19,444 bases of DNA from Natrialbaceae archaeon (GTDB lineage: Archaea > Halobacteriota > Halobacteria > Halobacteriales > Natrialbaceae): positions 1-19,444 of the forward strand of contig PUKM01000239.1 of the NCBI GenBank assembly GCA_003552325.1, given 5' to 3'. Below the pieces are notes generated by a model, which saw only the letters and a program-made list of their open reading frames with translations, did no database searches and had not been told where the DNA came from. Below are positions 1 through 7,998 of the stretch, piece after piece. The first letter of the stretch is position 1; every line of letters starts with the position of its first letter. The translations under genes and the position numbers were made by a program.

Positions 1-1463
1 AACATCTGGCGCATCATCGGATGCATTTCCATCAGCTGCTCCTCGGCGATCTCTTCGTACAGTTTGTACGTAATCGAGACCGCGAGCAGCAGGCCCGTCC
101 CGTCGACGTTACCGATGGTACCGAGCATGTTTGCCCACACCGCGAGCAGGCCGACGAGCGCCCCACCGATGACCGTCACCTGCGGGATGTATCGTTCCAT
201 GACCTTCTCGACGACACCGGCGTTCTGTCGGAAGCCAGGAATCTGCATCCCGGAGTTCTGGATCTGTCGGGCCGTGGCCTCTGGGCCCATGTTGGTGGTT
301 TCGACCCAGAAGATGGCGAAGATCGCCCCGCCGATCACCATGAACGTCAGGTCCACGGAGATACGGGCCATGATCTGCCATACTTCCGGATTCCCGGCGA
401 CCTCCCCGGTCCACCACATCCAGTCCGCCGGAGAGTAGATCGGAGCGGTGTAGTAGAAGAACCCGCCAACGGGTTCACCACCCGCGTAGTCTCCAAGCCA
501 TGTCGGCATATCCGGCCACTGGCTGTTCAGGATCTGTCCCATGAACTGGATGTTCGCCTGCACGGCACGAACGAGAATCATGGGCAGGACGCTCGCGTAG
601 ATGAGCTTGACGGGGAACCGTCCTCGAGCACCTTTCACTCGAGCGTGGCTCAGCGGAATCTCGACGCGGACGGACTCCGCGTAGACGACGATCCCGAAGA
701 TGAGCAACGTGGTGATGAGCCCAAGGAGTTGGCCCCCACCGTCAGCGATGAAGAGGGTGTCGAGACCCTCGCGGCTGAGCCAGGATCCGGATGGCCCAAC
801 GTCACCGACGATGATCTGATACCAGCTGTAGAAGAACCCTTCGTCGCTCAGCGACAGGAATCCACCGACCAGCATCTGGCTCACGCCGGCGATAATGAAC
901 AGGCCGACACCGCTGCCGACCCCCCATTTGCTGACGACCTCGTCCATATAGAGGATGAGGACGCCGCCGACGAAGATCTGGAAGAACATGAGGAGCTCAA
1001 TCTGGGTTCCCTGAAGCATGAATCCGCCAAGCTCGAGGGCTGGCGCTGCTGGAAGGAAACCGCCTGCGAACACCATTGGGGCGGCCGTCAGCGCGGTCAT
1101 GATGATGACCAACAGCTTCTGGAGGCCCTGGTAGAGGACCTGGTCACGCGGATCGTTCGTATCGAGGCCGAGCAGGTTCGCCCCACCGAGCAGCTGTAAG
1201 ACAATGCTGGCGGTGACGATGGGCCCAATCCCGACCTGTAAGAGCGAGCCGTGCTCACCGGCCAGGATCGTCCGGAACTGGCCGAATAAGTCCTCACCAC
1301 CCTCCGGGGCGATCCCCAGAATGGTGATATTCGTCAGGAAGAAATACAACACGAGGATACCGGCCGTCCAGCCCAGCTTCTGCTTGAAGGGGACGTGCCC
1401 CTCCGGGCGACGGACGGTGGGCATCCGCGTCAAAACCGGTTCGGCGGTTTCCTTCCATCCCAT
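1..1463 (-). CDS. secY: Preprotein translocase subunit SecY (3' end cut by window edge)
   Basis: SecY is the channel-forming subunit of the SecYE-beta translocon in the cytoplasmic membrane and moves unfolded proteins across or into it. I read the frame from an ATG at 1463 (MGWKETAEPVLTRMPTVRRP) through 487 codons to the left edge with no stop. The last visible residues are MHPMMRQM, which is close to the usual C-terminus, so only a few residues should be missing. Many hydrophobic segments alternate with short loops, for example around LGWTAGILVLYFFLTNITIL near the start and VIGGALVGLLAVWANMLG near the end, in keeping with the ten-helix SecY fold. It starts 2 bases after the uL15 stop and closes the visible cluster. 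Placement after uL15 is the normal archaeal and bacterial order. Identity is firm. Confidence 0.96.
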   Translation of the reverse strand, partial: MGWKETAEPVLTRMPTVRRPEGHVPFKQKLGWTAGILVLYFFLTNITILGIAPEGGEDLFGQFRTILAGEHGSLLQVGIGPIVTASIVLQLLGGANLLGLDTNDPRDQVLYQGLQKLLVIIMTALTAAPMVFAGGFLPAAPALELGGFMLQGTQIELLMFFQIFVGGVLILYMDEVVSKWGVGSGVGLFIIAGVSQMLVGGFLSLSDEGFFYSWYQIIVGDVGPSGSWLSREGLDTLFIADGGGQLLGLITTLLIFGIVVYAESVRVEIPLSHARVKGARGRFPVKLIYASVLPMILVRAVQANIQFMGQILNSQWPDMPTWLGDYAGGEPVGGFFYYTAPIYSPADWMWWTGEVAGNPEVWQIMARISVDLTFMVIGGAIFAIFWVETTNMGPEATARQIQNSGMQIPGFRQNAGVVEKVMERYIPQVTVIGGALVGLLAVWANMLGTIGNVDGTGLLLAVSITYKLYEEIAEEQLMEMHPMMRQM

Positions 1464-1465
1464 GG

Positions 1466-1960
1466 TTAGTTCTCAGTGTCTGTTTCGGCGTCGTCGGCTT
1501 CCGTCGTCTCCTCAGCCTGTCCGCGCTCGGAGACGATTGCTTCCCCGCCGGCAGCCTCGAGCTTCGCTGTTGCCGTCTCGCTGAAGGCGTCAGCCGTCAC
1601 CTCGAGGGTGTTGCGGACCTGACCGGTGCCGAGGACCTTGACGACATCGACCTCGTGGCCGTCGTCGACGACATCGCGTGCGTCGATCGCGTAGCCATCG
1701 TCGGTTTCTTCGGCGTCGCCCTCGGCTGCGTAGAGGATCGCGTCCTCGTCGAGGGTCTTGACGTCGATTTCGGCAACCGTCGGACGAGCGCCCTGGGGTC
1801 GTTTGAAGCCGTGTTTCTTTCGCTGTTCGTAGTTGTGGAACTCGTGTTTGTCGCGCCCGGCTTTCCCACGGCCACCTCGGTGGCCCGCACCACGGCGGTT
1901 CTTGTGCGTACCGCCGCCGTGCGTCCGCGAGCCGCGCTGACGTCGTTTCTTACTCGTCAT
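1466..1960 (-). CDS. rpl15: Large-subunit ribosomal protein uL15 (L15)
   Basis: Structural protein of the 50S subunit that binds 23S rRNA. The 164-residue product opens with the characteristic basic, glycine-rich N-terminal extension (TSKKRRQRGSRTHGGGTHKN, then RRGAGHRGGRGKAG), which in known structures threads into rRNA. The C-terminal globular part contains the VLGTGQVRNTLEVTADAFSE stretch typical of the family, followed by an acidic haloarchaeal tail (EETTEADDAETDTEN). It starts 2 bases after the uL30 stop and ends 2 bases before secY, so it is part of one transcription unit. Length is that expected for a haloarchaeal uL15. Confidence 0.96.
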   Translation of the reverse strand: MTSKKRRQRGSRTHGGGTHKNRRGAGHRGGRGKAGRDKHEFHNYEQRKKHGFKRPQGARPTVAEIDVKTLDEDAILYAAEGDAEETDDGYAIDARDVVDDGHEVDVVKVLGTGQVRNTLEVTADAFSETATAKLEAAGGEAIVSERGQAEETTEADDAETDTEN

Positions 1961-1962
1961 AG

Positions 1963-2436
1963 TTATCGCATTGACGTTAGGAGGTCGTTGATTTCCTCCG
2001 TTGTATGTTTTCCGAGTTGGCCGCCATCCGTCGCGGGGTGTTTGATCCCCTTGTGGCCACCGCGTGGTGGGTGCAGACGGAGCGTTGGTGACAGCCCCTG
2101 CTCGCGAAGCGTCGTCTCCTCAGCGAGGAGTGCGTCTGCAAGCGCGGCGAAGTCATCGTACTCGGTGTGTTCGGCGATCCAGTCCTCGTCGACGTCTGAC
2201 TGGCGGCCCTCGAGTGGCTCTGCCCGTTTGGCGAGCACGCCTTCAAGGACGTCGGCGTCGGGTTCACCCCAGGCAACGAAATCGTTGACCTTGGTGATCA
2301 TCCCGCGGTAGGCGTCGGTGTCGGGGACGATCGTGAGGTGGTTCGTCGAGTGAAGGTTGAGCATCGACAGCGTGTCGTCGACACTCGTGTGGCGGTTGAC
2401 CTCACCACGGAGTTGGACGATAGCGTTGGCCGTCAT
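1963..2436 (-). CDS. rpl30: Large-subunit ribosomal protein uL30 (L30)
   Basis: 50S subunit protein. The 157-residue archaeal form is much longer than the roughly 60-residue bacterial L30. The start MTANAIVQLRGEVNRHTSVD followed by TLSMLNLHSTNHLTIVPDTD is the conserved uL30 core with the IVQLRG strand and the LHSTNHLT motif. The C-terminal half contains the RLHPPRGGHKGIKHP segment found in archaeal and eukaryotic family members. Its ATG overlaps the uS5 stop (ATGA), so translation is probably coupled to uS5. uL15 follows within 2 bases. Confidence 0.96.
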   Translation of the reverse strand: MTANAIVQLRGEVNRHTSVDDTLSMLNLHSTNHLTIVPDTDAYRGMITKVNDFVAWGEPDADVLEGVLAKRAEPLEGRQSDVDEDWIAEHTEYDDFAALADALLAEETTLREQGLSPTLRLHPPRGGHKGIKHPATDGGQLGKHTTEEINDLLTSMR

Positions 2437-3065
2437 CGTTCAGCCACCTCCCGAGGGATCCGCGACTGCGAGGCGTTCTCCAGTGCGTTGTAGGTCGCTT
2501 TCGCCAGGTTGACTGTCGTTCGAGTGTTGCCGTGGCTCTTCGTCCAGGCGTTCTCGATACCGGCGAGCTCGAGGACGGCACGAACGGTGTCGCTCGCGGC
2601 CAGTCCGAGCCCTTCGGGTGCCGGGATCAGCGTGACCTCGACGGAGCCGGCTTTGCCGGTCGTCTGTCGGGTCAATGAGTGGGGTCGGTCCGAACGATCC
2701 TCCCACGACCCAGAGCCACGGGGGACCTGGATCAGGTTCAGTTTGGCGATACCGATCGCCTTCTGGATCGCGGCACCTACCTGGTCTTCACGGCCTTCGG
2801 CGTAGCCGACGAAGCCGTCGCGGTTGCCGACCGCACAGACACACCGGAACTTCACCCGGCGGCCGGAGTCGGTCATCCGCTGGACCATGTTGATGTCGAG
2901 TACTTCGTCGTCCAGTCCGGGGAGGAGCTGATCGACGATTTCCGGTTCCTTCAGTGGGAGCCCGGAGTTGAGAGCGTCCTCCATCGTATCGATTTCGCCC
3001 TCCTGGACGAGCTTCCCGAGTCGGGTGACGGGTTGCCACCCGTCGTCGTAGTCGTTTGCGCTCAT
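2433..3065 (-). CDS. rps5: Small-subunit ribosomal protein uS5 (S5)
   Basis: 30S protein involved in decoding accuracy and mRNA entry. The 210-residue product carries the double-stranded-RNA-binding-like N-terminal S5 domain (DSGRRVKFRCVCAVGNRDGF, then VGYAEGREDQVGAAIQKAIG) and the C-terminal S5 domain (GLGLAASDTVRAVLELAGIE, then NAWTKSHGNTRTTVNLAKAT). The extra N-terminal 50 or so residues (GWQPVTRLGKLVQEGEIDTM) are typical of archaeal and eukaryotic forms. It overlaps uL18 upstream and uL30 downstream by 4 bases each through ATGA junctions. Confidence 0.97.
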   Translation of the reverse strand: MSANDYDDGWQPVTRLGKLVQEGEIDTMEDALNSGLPLKEPEIVDQLLPGLDDEVLDINMVQRMTDSGRRVKFRCVCAVGNRDGFVGYAEGREDQVGAAIQKAIGIAKLNLIQVPRGSGSWEDRSDRPHSLTRQTTGKAGSVEVTLIPAPEGLGLAASDTVRAVLELAGIENAWTKSHGNTRTTVNLAKATYNALENASQSRIPREVAER

Positions 3066-3610
3066 TTGAGGATCGCCTCTCGTGTTTCGTCGAAGTGTTC
3101 TGGCAGGTCGGTCGCGTCGAAGTCGCCGCTGTACAGCGGCTCATCGAGCTGTTCAGCATACTCGGCGATGTGCTCGCCGCGCGTGCGCGACCAGTCTGCG
3201 AGGACGCTGTCGTTGTGTGGAATCTCGAGGCCCGCGTCGATCGCGCCCTCTTGAATCGCGAACACTTTGCTTCCGGGCGTCGCCTTGTTGAGGCCGATAT
3301 CGAGAACGGCCTCGTCGACGCCGGCGTCGATCGCTCGCTGTCCGGCCAGCAGGCCGGTCAGGTACGCCGCCGAGAGGTTACTCGTCGGGGCGTCCCATCC
3401 GTACTCCTCGAGATCGCTCGAGTGGGCACTTGCGAGGGTTTCATCACCCTGAGGGCCGGGCGTAATCAGCTGCGCCGTGGCGTGTTTGTTGCTCAGGCGA
3501 GCAACGAGGCGGGGTTTCCCCGATTTCAGCAGGCGCAACCTCTGATGGTAATCCGTCCGGACCTCACGGCGACGCCGCATCGGCACTTTGTATCGTGGTC
3601 CTGTCGCCAT
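3062..3610 (-). CDS. rpl18: Large-subunit ribosomal protein uL18 (L18)
   Basis: 50S protein that binds 5S rRNA together with uL5 and forms the central protuberance. The 182-residue product starts MATGPRYKVPMRRRREVRTD, and the YHQRLRLLKSGKPRLVARLS segment is the diagnostic archaeal/eukaryotic uL18 signature. AYLTGLLAGQRAIDAGVDEA belongs to the conserved core. The start overlaps the eL19 stop by one base (TAATG) and the stop overlaps the uS5 start (ATGA). Confidence 0.96.
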   Translation of the reverse strand: MATGPRYKVPMRRRREVRTDYHQRLRLLKSGKPRLVARLSNKHATAQLITPGPQGDETLASAHSSDLEEYGWDAPTSNLSAAYLTGLLAGQRAIDAGVDEAVLDIGLNKATPGSKVFAIQEGAIDAGLEIPHNDSVLADWSRTRGEHIAEYAEQLDEPLYSGDFDATDLPEHFDETREAILK

Positions 3611-4059
3611 TATTGGTCACCGTAGTTGTCGTCAATGTAGTTCAACAGATACCGCACGCTGCGGAACTCGCCACCGCCCGCTTTGCGGTAGAGCTCACGA
3701 TATTGAGCCGGCGTCAGCTCGCCTTTGTCGCGGAGTTCCCGGAGCGTCCGGCGCTGTGCGCGAATCTGTTTGGTCCACTGTGCTTTCTCGTTCTGGCGGG
3801 CGCCCTTCTTGCCCTTGCGTTTCCCTGGCCCCTTCTTGTGGCCGTAGGCACGCTTTTTGTTCCGTTCGCGGGCCCGACCGCGGGAGTTGCCGCGGGCGTT
3901 TTTGGCACGAATCGTGCCATCGTCGACGAGTTCACGAATCTCTTCGCGCGTGATCGCCGAGGCGATGTCACCCTGTGCTTCGGGGTCGAGCCAGATACGG
4001 TTCTCACCGACGTCGAGGATGTCGGCTGCGAGTCGTTTCTGTGCGCTCAGATCAGTCAT
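3610..4059 (-). CDS. rpl19e: Large-subunit ribosomal protein eL19 (L19e)
   Basis: Archaeal/eukaryotic-specific 50S protein with no bacterial counterpart. The 149-residue product has the diagnostic opening (DLSAQKRLAADILDVGENRI then WLDPEAQGDIASAITREEIR). A very basic middle follows (RAKNARGNSRGRARERNKKR then RAYGHKKGPGKRKGKKGARQ), and the conserved helical end contains LTPAQYRELYRKAGGGEFRS. The ATG overlaps the eL32 stop (ATGA). The strong basic character contrasts with the acidic neighbours and reflects deep rRNA contact. Confidence 0.97.
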   Translation of the reverse strand: MTDLSAQKRLAADILDVGENRIWLDPEAQGDIASAITREEIRELVDDGTIRAKNARGNSRGRARERNKKRAYGHKKGPGKRKGKKGARQNEKAQWTKQIRAQRRTLRELRDKGELTPAQYRELYRKAGGGEFRSVRYLLNYIDDNYGDQ

Positions 4060-4886
4060 TGGTCGTCCACCTCGACTTCGACGTAGGTGGGATTGAGTAC
4101 GCGAATCTCGGCGTCCTCAGCCAGCTCCTCGATGCGCTCGCGTTTGCGGGCACCGACGGAGCTGGCGATGCGGACAGCCTGGGTGTCGCCGTCGACACCC
4201 TCGAGGTCACCTGGGTTCTCGACGTACACCTCGTCGAAGCCACTCGGGTGTTTGCCACGGATGGCTTCGGGGGTTCGGTAGCCAGCCTGGACCTTCGGGC
4301 CCTTGCCTTTGATACCGATCCGCTGTTTGGAGAGGCCACCACGTGGGCGTCGCCAGGATTCCGGCGTCCGCTTTTTCTTGTGGTAGTCCTGTCGGTTGAA
4401 CTGCGGTTTGCCCTCGGCGCTTCGCCGACCGAGCAACCGTGCTTCCTCGTCGCTGAGGTCCGGCGTCTTCTCGGTCAGGCCGCGGGGTTGCAGTTCCGTT
4501 TCGACGTCTTCATCTTCGGGTTCTGGCTCGACGTCCTCGTCCTCGATTTCGGCGTCAGTCTCTTCGGAGACTTCGAGGTCGCCGACGTCGGCTTTGATAC
4601 GGGCCGCGAGTGCGTTCCCGATTCCGTCGGCCTCGGCCAGGTCGTCCTGGCTGGCCTCTTTGACGTCATCGATGGTTTCGAAGCCAGCGTCACGGAGTGC
4701 GTCCGCCTTGCTGGCACCGACACCACTGATGTCCTCGAGGTCCTGTGGGCCGTCGTCTTCGGCTTCTTCCTCCGCCTCAGTTTCGTCTTCAGCTTCGGAT
4801 TCTTCCTCGAGTTCTTCCTCGGCCTCGAGTTCCGTCTCTTCGTCTTCGCGTGCGTCTCCGTCGGTCTCGTGTTCCTCGTCAGCCAT
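4056..4886 (-). CDS. rpl32e: Large-subunit ribosomal protein eL32 with acidic, helix-hairpin-helix N-terminal extension
   Basis: The C-terminal part (about residues 150-276, with FNRQDYHKKKRTPESWRRPR and GGLSKQRIGIKGKGPKVQAG) is a standard archaeal eL32. The N-terminal half is extra. First come about 48 residues that are nearly all Glu, Asp and Ala. Then comes a helix-hairpin-helix-like module at about 50-105 (DLEDISGVGASKADALRDAG and ADGIGNALAARIK), and then another acidic linker. Haloarchaeal eL32 proteins are known to carry such an extension, so this is not a new fusion. A strong Shine-Dalgarno GGAGGTG sits just upstream inside the uL6 3' end. It starts 3 bases after the uL6 stop and overlaps eL19 by 4. 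Confidence 0.95.
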   Translation of the reverse strand: MADEEHETDGDAREDEETELEAEEELEEESEAEDETEAEEEAEDDGPQDLEDISGVGASKADALRDAGFETIDDVKEASQDDLAEADGIGNALAARIKADVGDLEVSEETDAEIEDEDVEPEPEDEDVETELQPRGLTEKTPDLSDEEARLLGRRSAEGKPQFNRQDYHKKKRTPESWRRPRGGLSKQRIGIKGKGPKVQAGYRTPEAIRGKHPSGFDEVYVENPGDLEGVDGDTQAVRIASSVGARKRERIEELAEDAEIRVLNPTYVEVEVDDQ

Positions 4887-4889
4887 CGA

Positions 4890-5423
4890 TCAGGCACCTC
4901 CTTTCTGTGGCTTCTGGGTGATGTAGACACCGTCCTGGAAGACACGCGTGTCCTTACCTTTCACCTTGGTGAGCTGTTCGATGTCCGCGGCGGTCTGGCC
5001 GACGTGCTCTTTGTTCGGGCCGGAGAGCGTCAGCGACTCGCCGTCGACGGACACCTGCGTGTCACCGTGGATAGTCGTTCGTCGCGGTGCTTTCTCGCCG
5101 AGGAAGTTCTCGATGACGACCTCATCGCCGTCCACACGGACCTGCATCGGGAAGTGAGAGTAGAAGACTTCCATCTCGTACTCCCAGCCCTCGGTCACGC
5201 CGTGGAATGCGTTGGTGATGTGGCTCTCGAAGGTCCCGATCGTCGCGTTCGTTTTCGCGTTCTCGGTATCGCTTTCGATGACCACCTGATCGCCGTCAAC
5301 GTCGACGGAGACGTCCGGGTACCAGAGGCGGCGGGTAACGCTGCCGTCTGGGCCCTCGACCGTCACGTCGAGATGATCGACCTCGACCGTTATTTCGTCG
5401 GGGATGTCCAGTTCAATTCGCAT
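4890..5423 (-). CDS. rpl6: Large-subunit ribosomal protein uL6 (L6)
   Basis: 50S protein near the factor-binding centre. The 177-residue product shows the two repeated uL6 domains. The first opens with MRIELDIPDEITVEVDHLDV and continues TVEGPDGSVTRRL. The second contains HFPMQVRVDGDEVVIENFLG and the EKAPRRTTIHGDTQVSVDGE signature, where the ENFLGEKAPR stretch is the archaeal/eukaryotic L6 pattern. The end reads DTRVFQDGVYITQKPQKGGA. It lies 2 bases after the uS8 stop and 3 before eL32. Confidence 0.97.
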   Translation of the reverse strand: MRIELDIPDEITVEVDHLDVTVEGPDGSVTRRLWYPDVSVDVDGDQVVIESDTENAKTNATIGTFESHITNAFHGVTEGWEYEMEVFYSHFPMQVRVDGDEVVIENFLGEKAPRRTTIHGDTQVSVDGESLTLSGPNKEHVGQTAADIEQLTKVKGKDTRVFQDGVYITQKPQKGGA

Positions 5424-5425
5424 GA

Positions 5426-5818
5426 TTAGTAGACGTATGCGATCACCTGGCCCCCAATCCCTCGCTCTCGAGCCTCGTAGTGGCTCATGATTCCCTCACT
5501 CGTCGTCACGACGAGTGCGCCGAAGTCTCGAGCCGGGAGGAATCGTTTCTCCCATTTCTCGAACTCGTCGGCGCCGACGGAATAGCGTGGCTTGACGGGG
5601 CCGCACTTGTTGATCGCTCCTTTCAATTCGACATCGAACGTCCCGGCTTTGCCGTCTTCGACGAATTCGAAGCCAGCGATGTACCCGCGGTCGTAAAAGA
5701 CCTCGAGTACGCTTCCGATGACGTTCGAGGCGGGCGCTACCTCGTGGCTCAGATGGCCGACACTCTCGGCATTGTCGATGCCCGAGAGTGCGTTGCTGAG
5801 TGGATCGTTTCCGGTCAT
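5426..5818 (-). CDS. rps8: Small-subunit ribosomal protein uS8 (S8)
   Basis: 30S protein that binds helix 21 of 16S rRNA and, in other organisms, regulates its own operon. I choose the ATG at 5818 (MTGNDPLSNALSGIDNAESV, 130 residues) rather than the upstream in-frame ATG at 5863. The 5818 start forms an ATGA overlap with the uS14 stop and gives the normal uS8 N-terminus and length. The core FEFVEDGKAGTFDVELKGAI and the C-terminal TTSEGIMSHYEARERGIGGQ signature (rRNA-binding, conserved in all uS8) are intact. Confidence 0.97.
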   Translation of the reverse strand: MTGNDPLSNALSGIDNAESVGHLSHEVAPASNVIGSVLEVFYDRGYIAGFEFVEDGKAGTFDVELKGAINKCGPVKPRYSVGADEFEKWEKRFLPARDFGALVVTTSEGIMSHYEARERGIGGQVIAYVY

Positions 5819-5997
5819 TTGTACTTCTTGAATCCCATGTCGCGGGCGATCTCGCGGAAGCACTGTCGACAGAGGTTGATGTCGTACTTCCCGACGAGAC
5901 CCTGCTTGCGGCCACAGCGCTGGCAGGCCACTTCCTGGCCCGTTCGCTTGGCGGCGTGCTCGCCCGTCTGTTCGTTATCGCGTTGGCTTTCACTCAT
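5815..5997 (-). CDS. rps14: Small-subunit ribosomal protein uS14, zinc-binding type
   Basis: Short 60-residue 30S protein. Residues C25, C28, C43 and C46 form two CxxC pairs (VACQRCGRKQGLVGKYDINL, then CRQCF) that bind one zinc. The end REIARDMGFKKYK is the conserved uS14 tail. The first 20 residues are a polar, acidic haloarchaeal extension. The start lies inside the end of uL5 (8-base overlap), and the stop overlaps the uS8 start. Confidence 0.96.
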   Translation of the reverse strand: MSESQRDNEQTGEHAAKRTGQEVACQRCGRKQGLVGKYDINLCRQCFREIARDMGFKKYK

Positions 5998-6529
5998 CGT
6001 CTGCCTCCTCGACGCTCACGTCGTAGGCCGATTCGAGGTACGCGATAGCGTCCTCGGGTGTGAGTCGGTGATTCGACGGAATCGTCTGGGTTGCTTTGGC
6101 TCGTTTCGTGACGCGGTAGCCAGGTCGGACCAGGTTGACGGTGACGTCGAGTCCATAGATCCCGATCGTGGGGTCGTACTCCTGGCTTGGGAACTCGGTG
6201 TGTTCGGCGACGCCGAAACTGAAGTTCCCGGTCTGGTCGAACTGTGACGCGCTGAGGTCTGCGAGCGGCAGTGCGGTCTCGAGGAACGACTCGGCCTGGT
6301 CACTACGGAGGGTGACTTTGGTGCCGATGGGGTCGCCCTGCCGGATACCGAACTCGGGTTCGGTCGCCTTGGCGAGGGTCCGGACGCTCTGTTGCCCGGT
6401 AATCTCCTCGATGATGTCCTCGGCACGGCCGAGGTCACGGCCACCGCGGCCGACGCCCATGTGGACGACGACTTTTTCGACGCGGGGCTCACGCATTTCG
6501 TGGAACTCGGTGTCGCTTGCTTCGCTCAT
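5990..6529 (-). CDS. rpl5: Large-subunit ribosomal protein uL5 (L5)
   Basis: 50S protein that joins 5S rRNA and the P-site tRNA at the central protuberance. The 179-residue product contains the archaeal signature MREPRVEKVVVHMGVGRGGR near its start. It then has TGQQSVRTLAKATEPEFGIR and the QTGNFSFGVAEHTEFPSQEY loop with the family's NFSFG motif. It overlaps eS4 through ATGA at its start and uS14 by 8 bases at its end. The C-terminus is acidic (DVSVEEADDE). Confidence 0.97.
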   Translation of the reverse strand: MSEASDTEFHEMREPRVEKVVVHMGVGRGGRDLGRAEDIIEEITGQQSVRTLAKATEPEFGIRQGDPIGTKVTLRSDQAESFLETALPLADLSASQFDQTGNFSFGVAEHTEFPSQEYDPTIGIYGLDVTVNLVRPGYRVTKRAKATQTIPSNHRLTPEDAIAYLESAYDVSVEEADDE

Positions 6530-7233
6530 TCGTCATCACCGTCCTCGTCGACGAAGTTCTCGTCGATGACGACGACGTACTCTTCGACGGTTTCGAAGGT
6601 TCCGTCGTCCGTTTCGATCGTGACGATGTTCGAGCCACTCCCGAAGGTCACGTCGATGGCGGTAAGCTCACCGATTTTCCCACCGTGGTTCCCGCTGACG
6701 GCGGTCACGAGTGCGCCCTCTTCGTACGGGAAGTGGGCGACGATGGACTTGTCCTCGTTGTCGACGACGATCGAGTCTTTGGTGCTGTACTCGTCGCCGT
6801 CAACGGTGACGTTCGTCCCGTCGTGCAGTGTCAACTGCGTCTCGCCGCCGGCGACCTGTTGCTTGCCGACGACGCGGCCGAGACGGCTGTCTGCGGCATC
6901 GGCGTCGATTTCGGTCAGCGACAGGCGTCCACCCTCGTCGGGGAAGACACGGTAGTACTCATCCCGCCCGGGGAACGCGACGATGTCGAAGATACCGATC
7001 GGACGTTTCTCGTCGTTGATCGGATCGCCGTTCACCAAGATTGCGTCCTGGGAGAGCGCGTACCGGGCTTCTTTCTTCGAGTCGACGTAGCCGAGCACGT
7101 CCCGCAGGATGATGACGAGCGGGACCCCGTCTTCGCCGTGTGGGCCGGCGCGCGCTTTGACGGTAAAGACGTCAGTTTTGCGCTCGATCGGCCACGATTT
7201 CGGTACCGAGAGTCGTTTCTGATGGTTGCTCAT
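6526..7233 (-). CDS. rps4e: Small-subunit ribosomal protein eS4 (S4e)
   Basis: Archaeal/eukaryotic 30S protein unrelated to bacterial S4. In order along the 235 residues are an N-terminal basic region (NHQKRLSVPKSWPIERKTDV), an S4-type RNA-binding module (LGYVDSKKEARYALSQDAIL, then VNGDPINDEKRPIGIFDIVA) and a C-terminal KOW-like region (ALVTAVSGNHGGKIGELTAI). The C-terminal tail is acidic. It overlaps uL24 upstream and uL5 downstream via ATGA. Confidence 0.97.
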   Translation of the reverse strand: MSNHQKRLSVPKSWPIERKTDVFTVKARAGPHGEDGVPLVIILRDVLGYVDSKKEARYALSQDAILVNGDPINDEKRPIGIFDIVAFPGRDEYYRVFPDEGGRLSLTEIDADAADSRLGRVVGKQQVAGGETQLTLHDGTNVTVDGDEYSTKDSIVVDNEDKSIVAHFPYEEGALVTAVSGNHGGKIGELTAIDVTFGSGSNIVTIETDDGTFETVEEYVVVIDENFVDEDGDDE

Positions 7234-7598
7234 TCGCTATCACCTTCGTCGTCCCCTTCGAGACGTGCCTGCCGTCGGTCGTCCGAGAGGTCGAGGTCGA
7301 TAATCCGGACGTTCGAGGTGTCGAGCGGCCGAGCGACTTCTTCGCCATCTGCGGTTTCGACCGTCACGTCTTCGACGTGAATCACGGCCTCGTCGAGGCG
7401 CACACGGAGGACTTCGCCTTCTTCGCCGGCAAAGTCTCCGCGCATGACCTCGACACGGTCGCCGGTGTTGACGCGCGTGCGCCGAACACCGTACTCCTCA
7501 CGGAGGTCTTCGGACAGCGTCGCTCGAACCTGCTTGTGCCGCTGGTGAAGCGGTGCACGTTCGGTCTGGGTTCGCTGTTTGCGTGGTTGCTTACTCAT
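7230..7598 (-). CDS. rpl24: Large-subunit ribosomal protein uL24 (L24)
   Basis: Assembly-initiating 50S protein positioned near the peptide exit tunnel. The 122-residue product has a basic N-terminus (QPRKQRTQTERAPLHQRHKQ), then the KOW motif (VNTGDRVEVMRGDFAGEEGE then VLRVRLDEAVIHVEDVTVET), the hallmark of the family. The archaeal C-terminal continuation ARPLDTSNVRIIDLDLSDDR is present, followed by an acidic end. The start lies one base after the uL14 stop and the stop overlaps the eS4 start. Confidence 0.97.
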   Translation of the reverse strand: MSKQPRKQRTQTERAPLHQRHKQVRATLSEDLREEYGVRRTRVNTGDRVEVMRGDFAGEEGEVLRVRLDEAVIHVEDVTVETADGEEVARPLDTSNVRIIDLDLSDDRRQARLEGDDEGDSE

Positions 7599-7599
7599 A

Positions 7600-7998
7600 T
7601 TATACGATCATCGTCGCCGTGCTGGCGATTGCCCCAAAGCGTTCTGCGACCTCGCGGGCGATTGGGCCCTTGATCTCAGTGCCTCGTGGCTCTTCGTTCT
7701 CGTCGATGATGACGGCCGCGTTGTCCTCGAATTTGAGGCGCGTCCCGTCCGGGCGACGAATCGACTGTCGCTGGCGAACGATGACGGCCTCGAGGACCTG
7801 TCGGCGCATCTCCGGCGTCCCCTTCGTCACGGAAACCGTGACTTTGTCACCGAGACCCGCCTTTGGCTGGCGGTTCTTGGTGCCGTGGTAGCCGGCAACG
7901 CTGATGACTTTGAGTTCTCGTGCGCCCGTGTTGTCCGCACACGTGACGAGCGAGCCCTTGAGGAGGCCCTGCGTGACGTCGGCTTTCATCGCCTCCAT
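7600..7998 (-). CDS. rpl14: Large-subunit ribosomal protein uL14 (L14)
   Basis: 50S protein at the subunit interface. The 132-residue product shows the conserved LVTCADNTGARELKVISVAG segment, then KAGLGDKVTVSVTKGTPEMR, and ends in AREVAERFGAIASTATMIV, the standard archaeal uL14 C-terminus. The first ATG (MEAMKADVTQG) overlaps the uS17 stop as TGATG. An alternative start three codons in would also be possible, but the coupled one matches the haloarchaeal N-terminus as I know it. Confidence 0.97.
   Translation of the reverse strand: MEAMKADVTQGLLKGSLVTCADNTGARELKVISVAGYHGTKNRQPKAGLGDKVTVSVTKGTPEMRRQVLEAVIVRQRQSIRRPDGTRLKFEDNAAVIIDENEEPRGTEIKGPIAREVAERFGAIASTATMIV

Noticed and set aside
21..1199. 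A 392-codon plus-strand open frame opposite secY, and many similar frames opposite other ribosomal genes
   Set aside because: They are antisense shadows caused by high G+C and biased third positions. The minus-strand proteins are firmly identified and the plus-strand products have no recognisable character.
3975..5429. A 484-codon plus-strand open frame spanning eL32 and uL6
   Set aside because: It crosses two certain genes on the other strand and its product is the reverse complement of acidic-rich coding, full of Val, Phe, Leu and Asp.
5819..5863. Longer N-terminus for uS8
   Set aside because: The added residues are uS14 read in another frame; the ATGA-coupled start at 5818 gives the normal protein.
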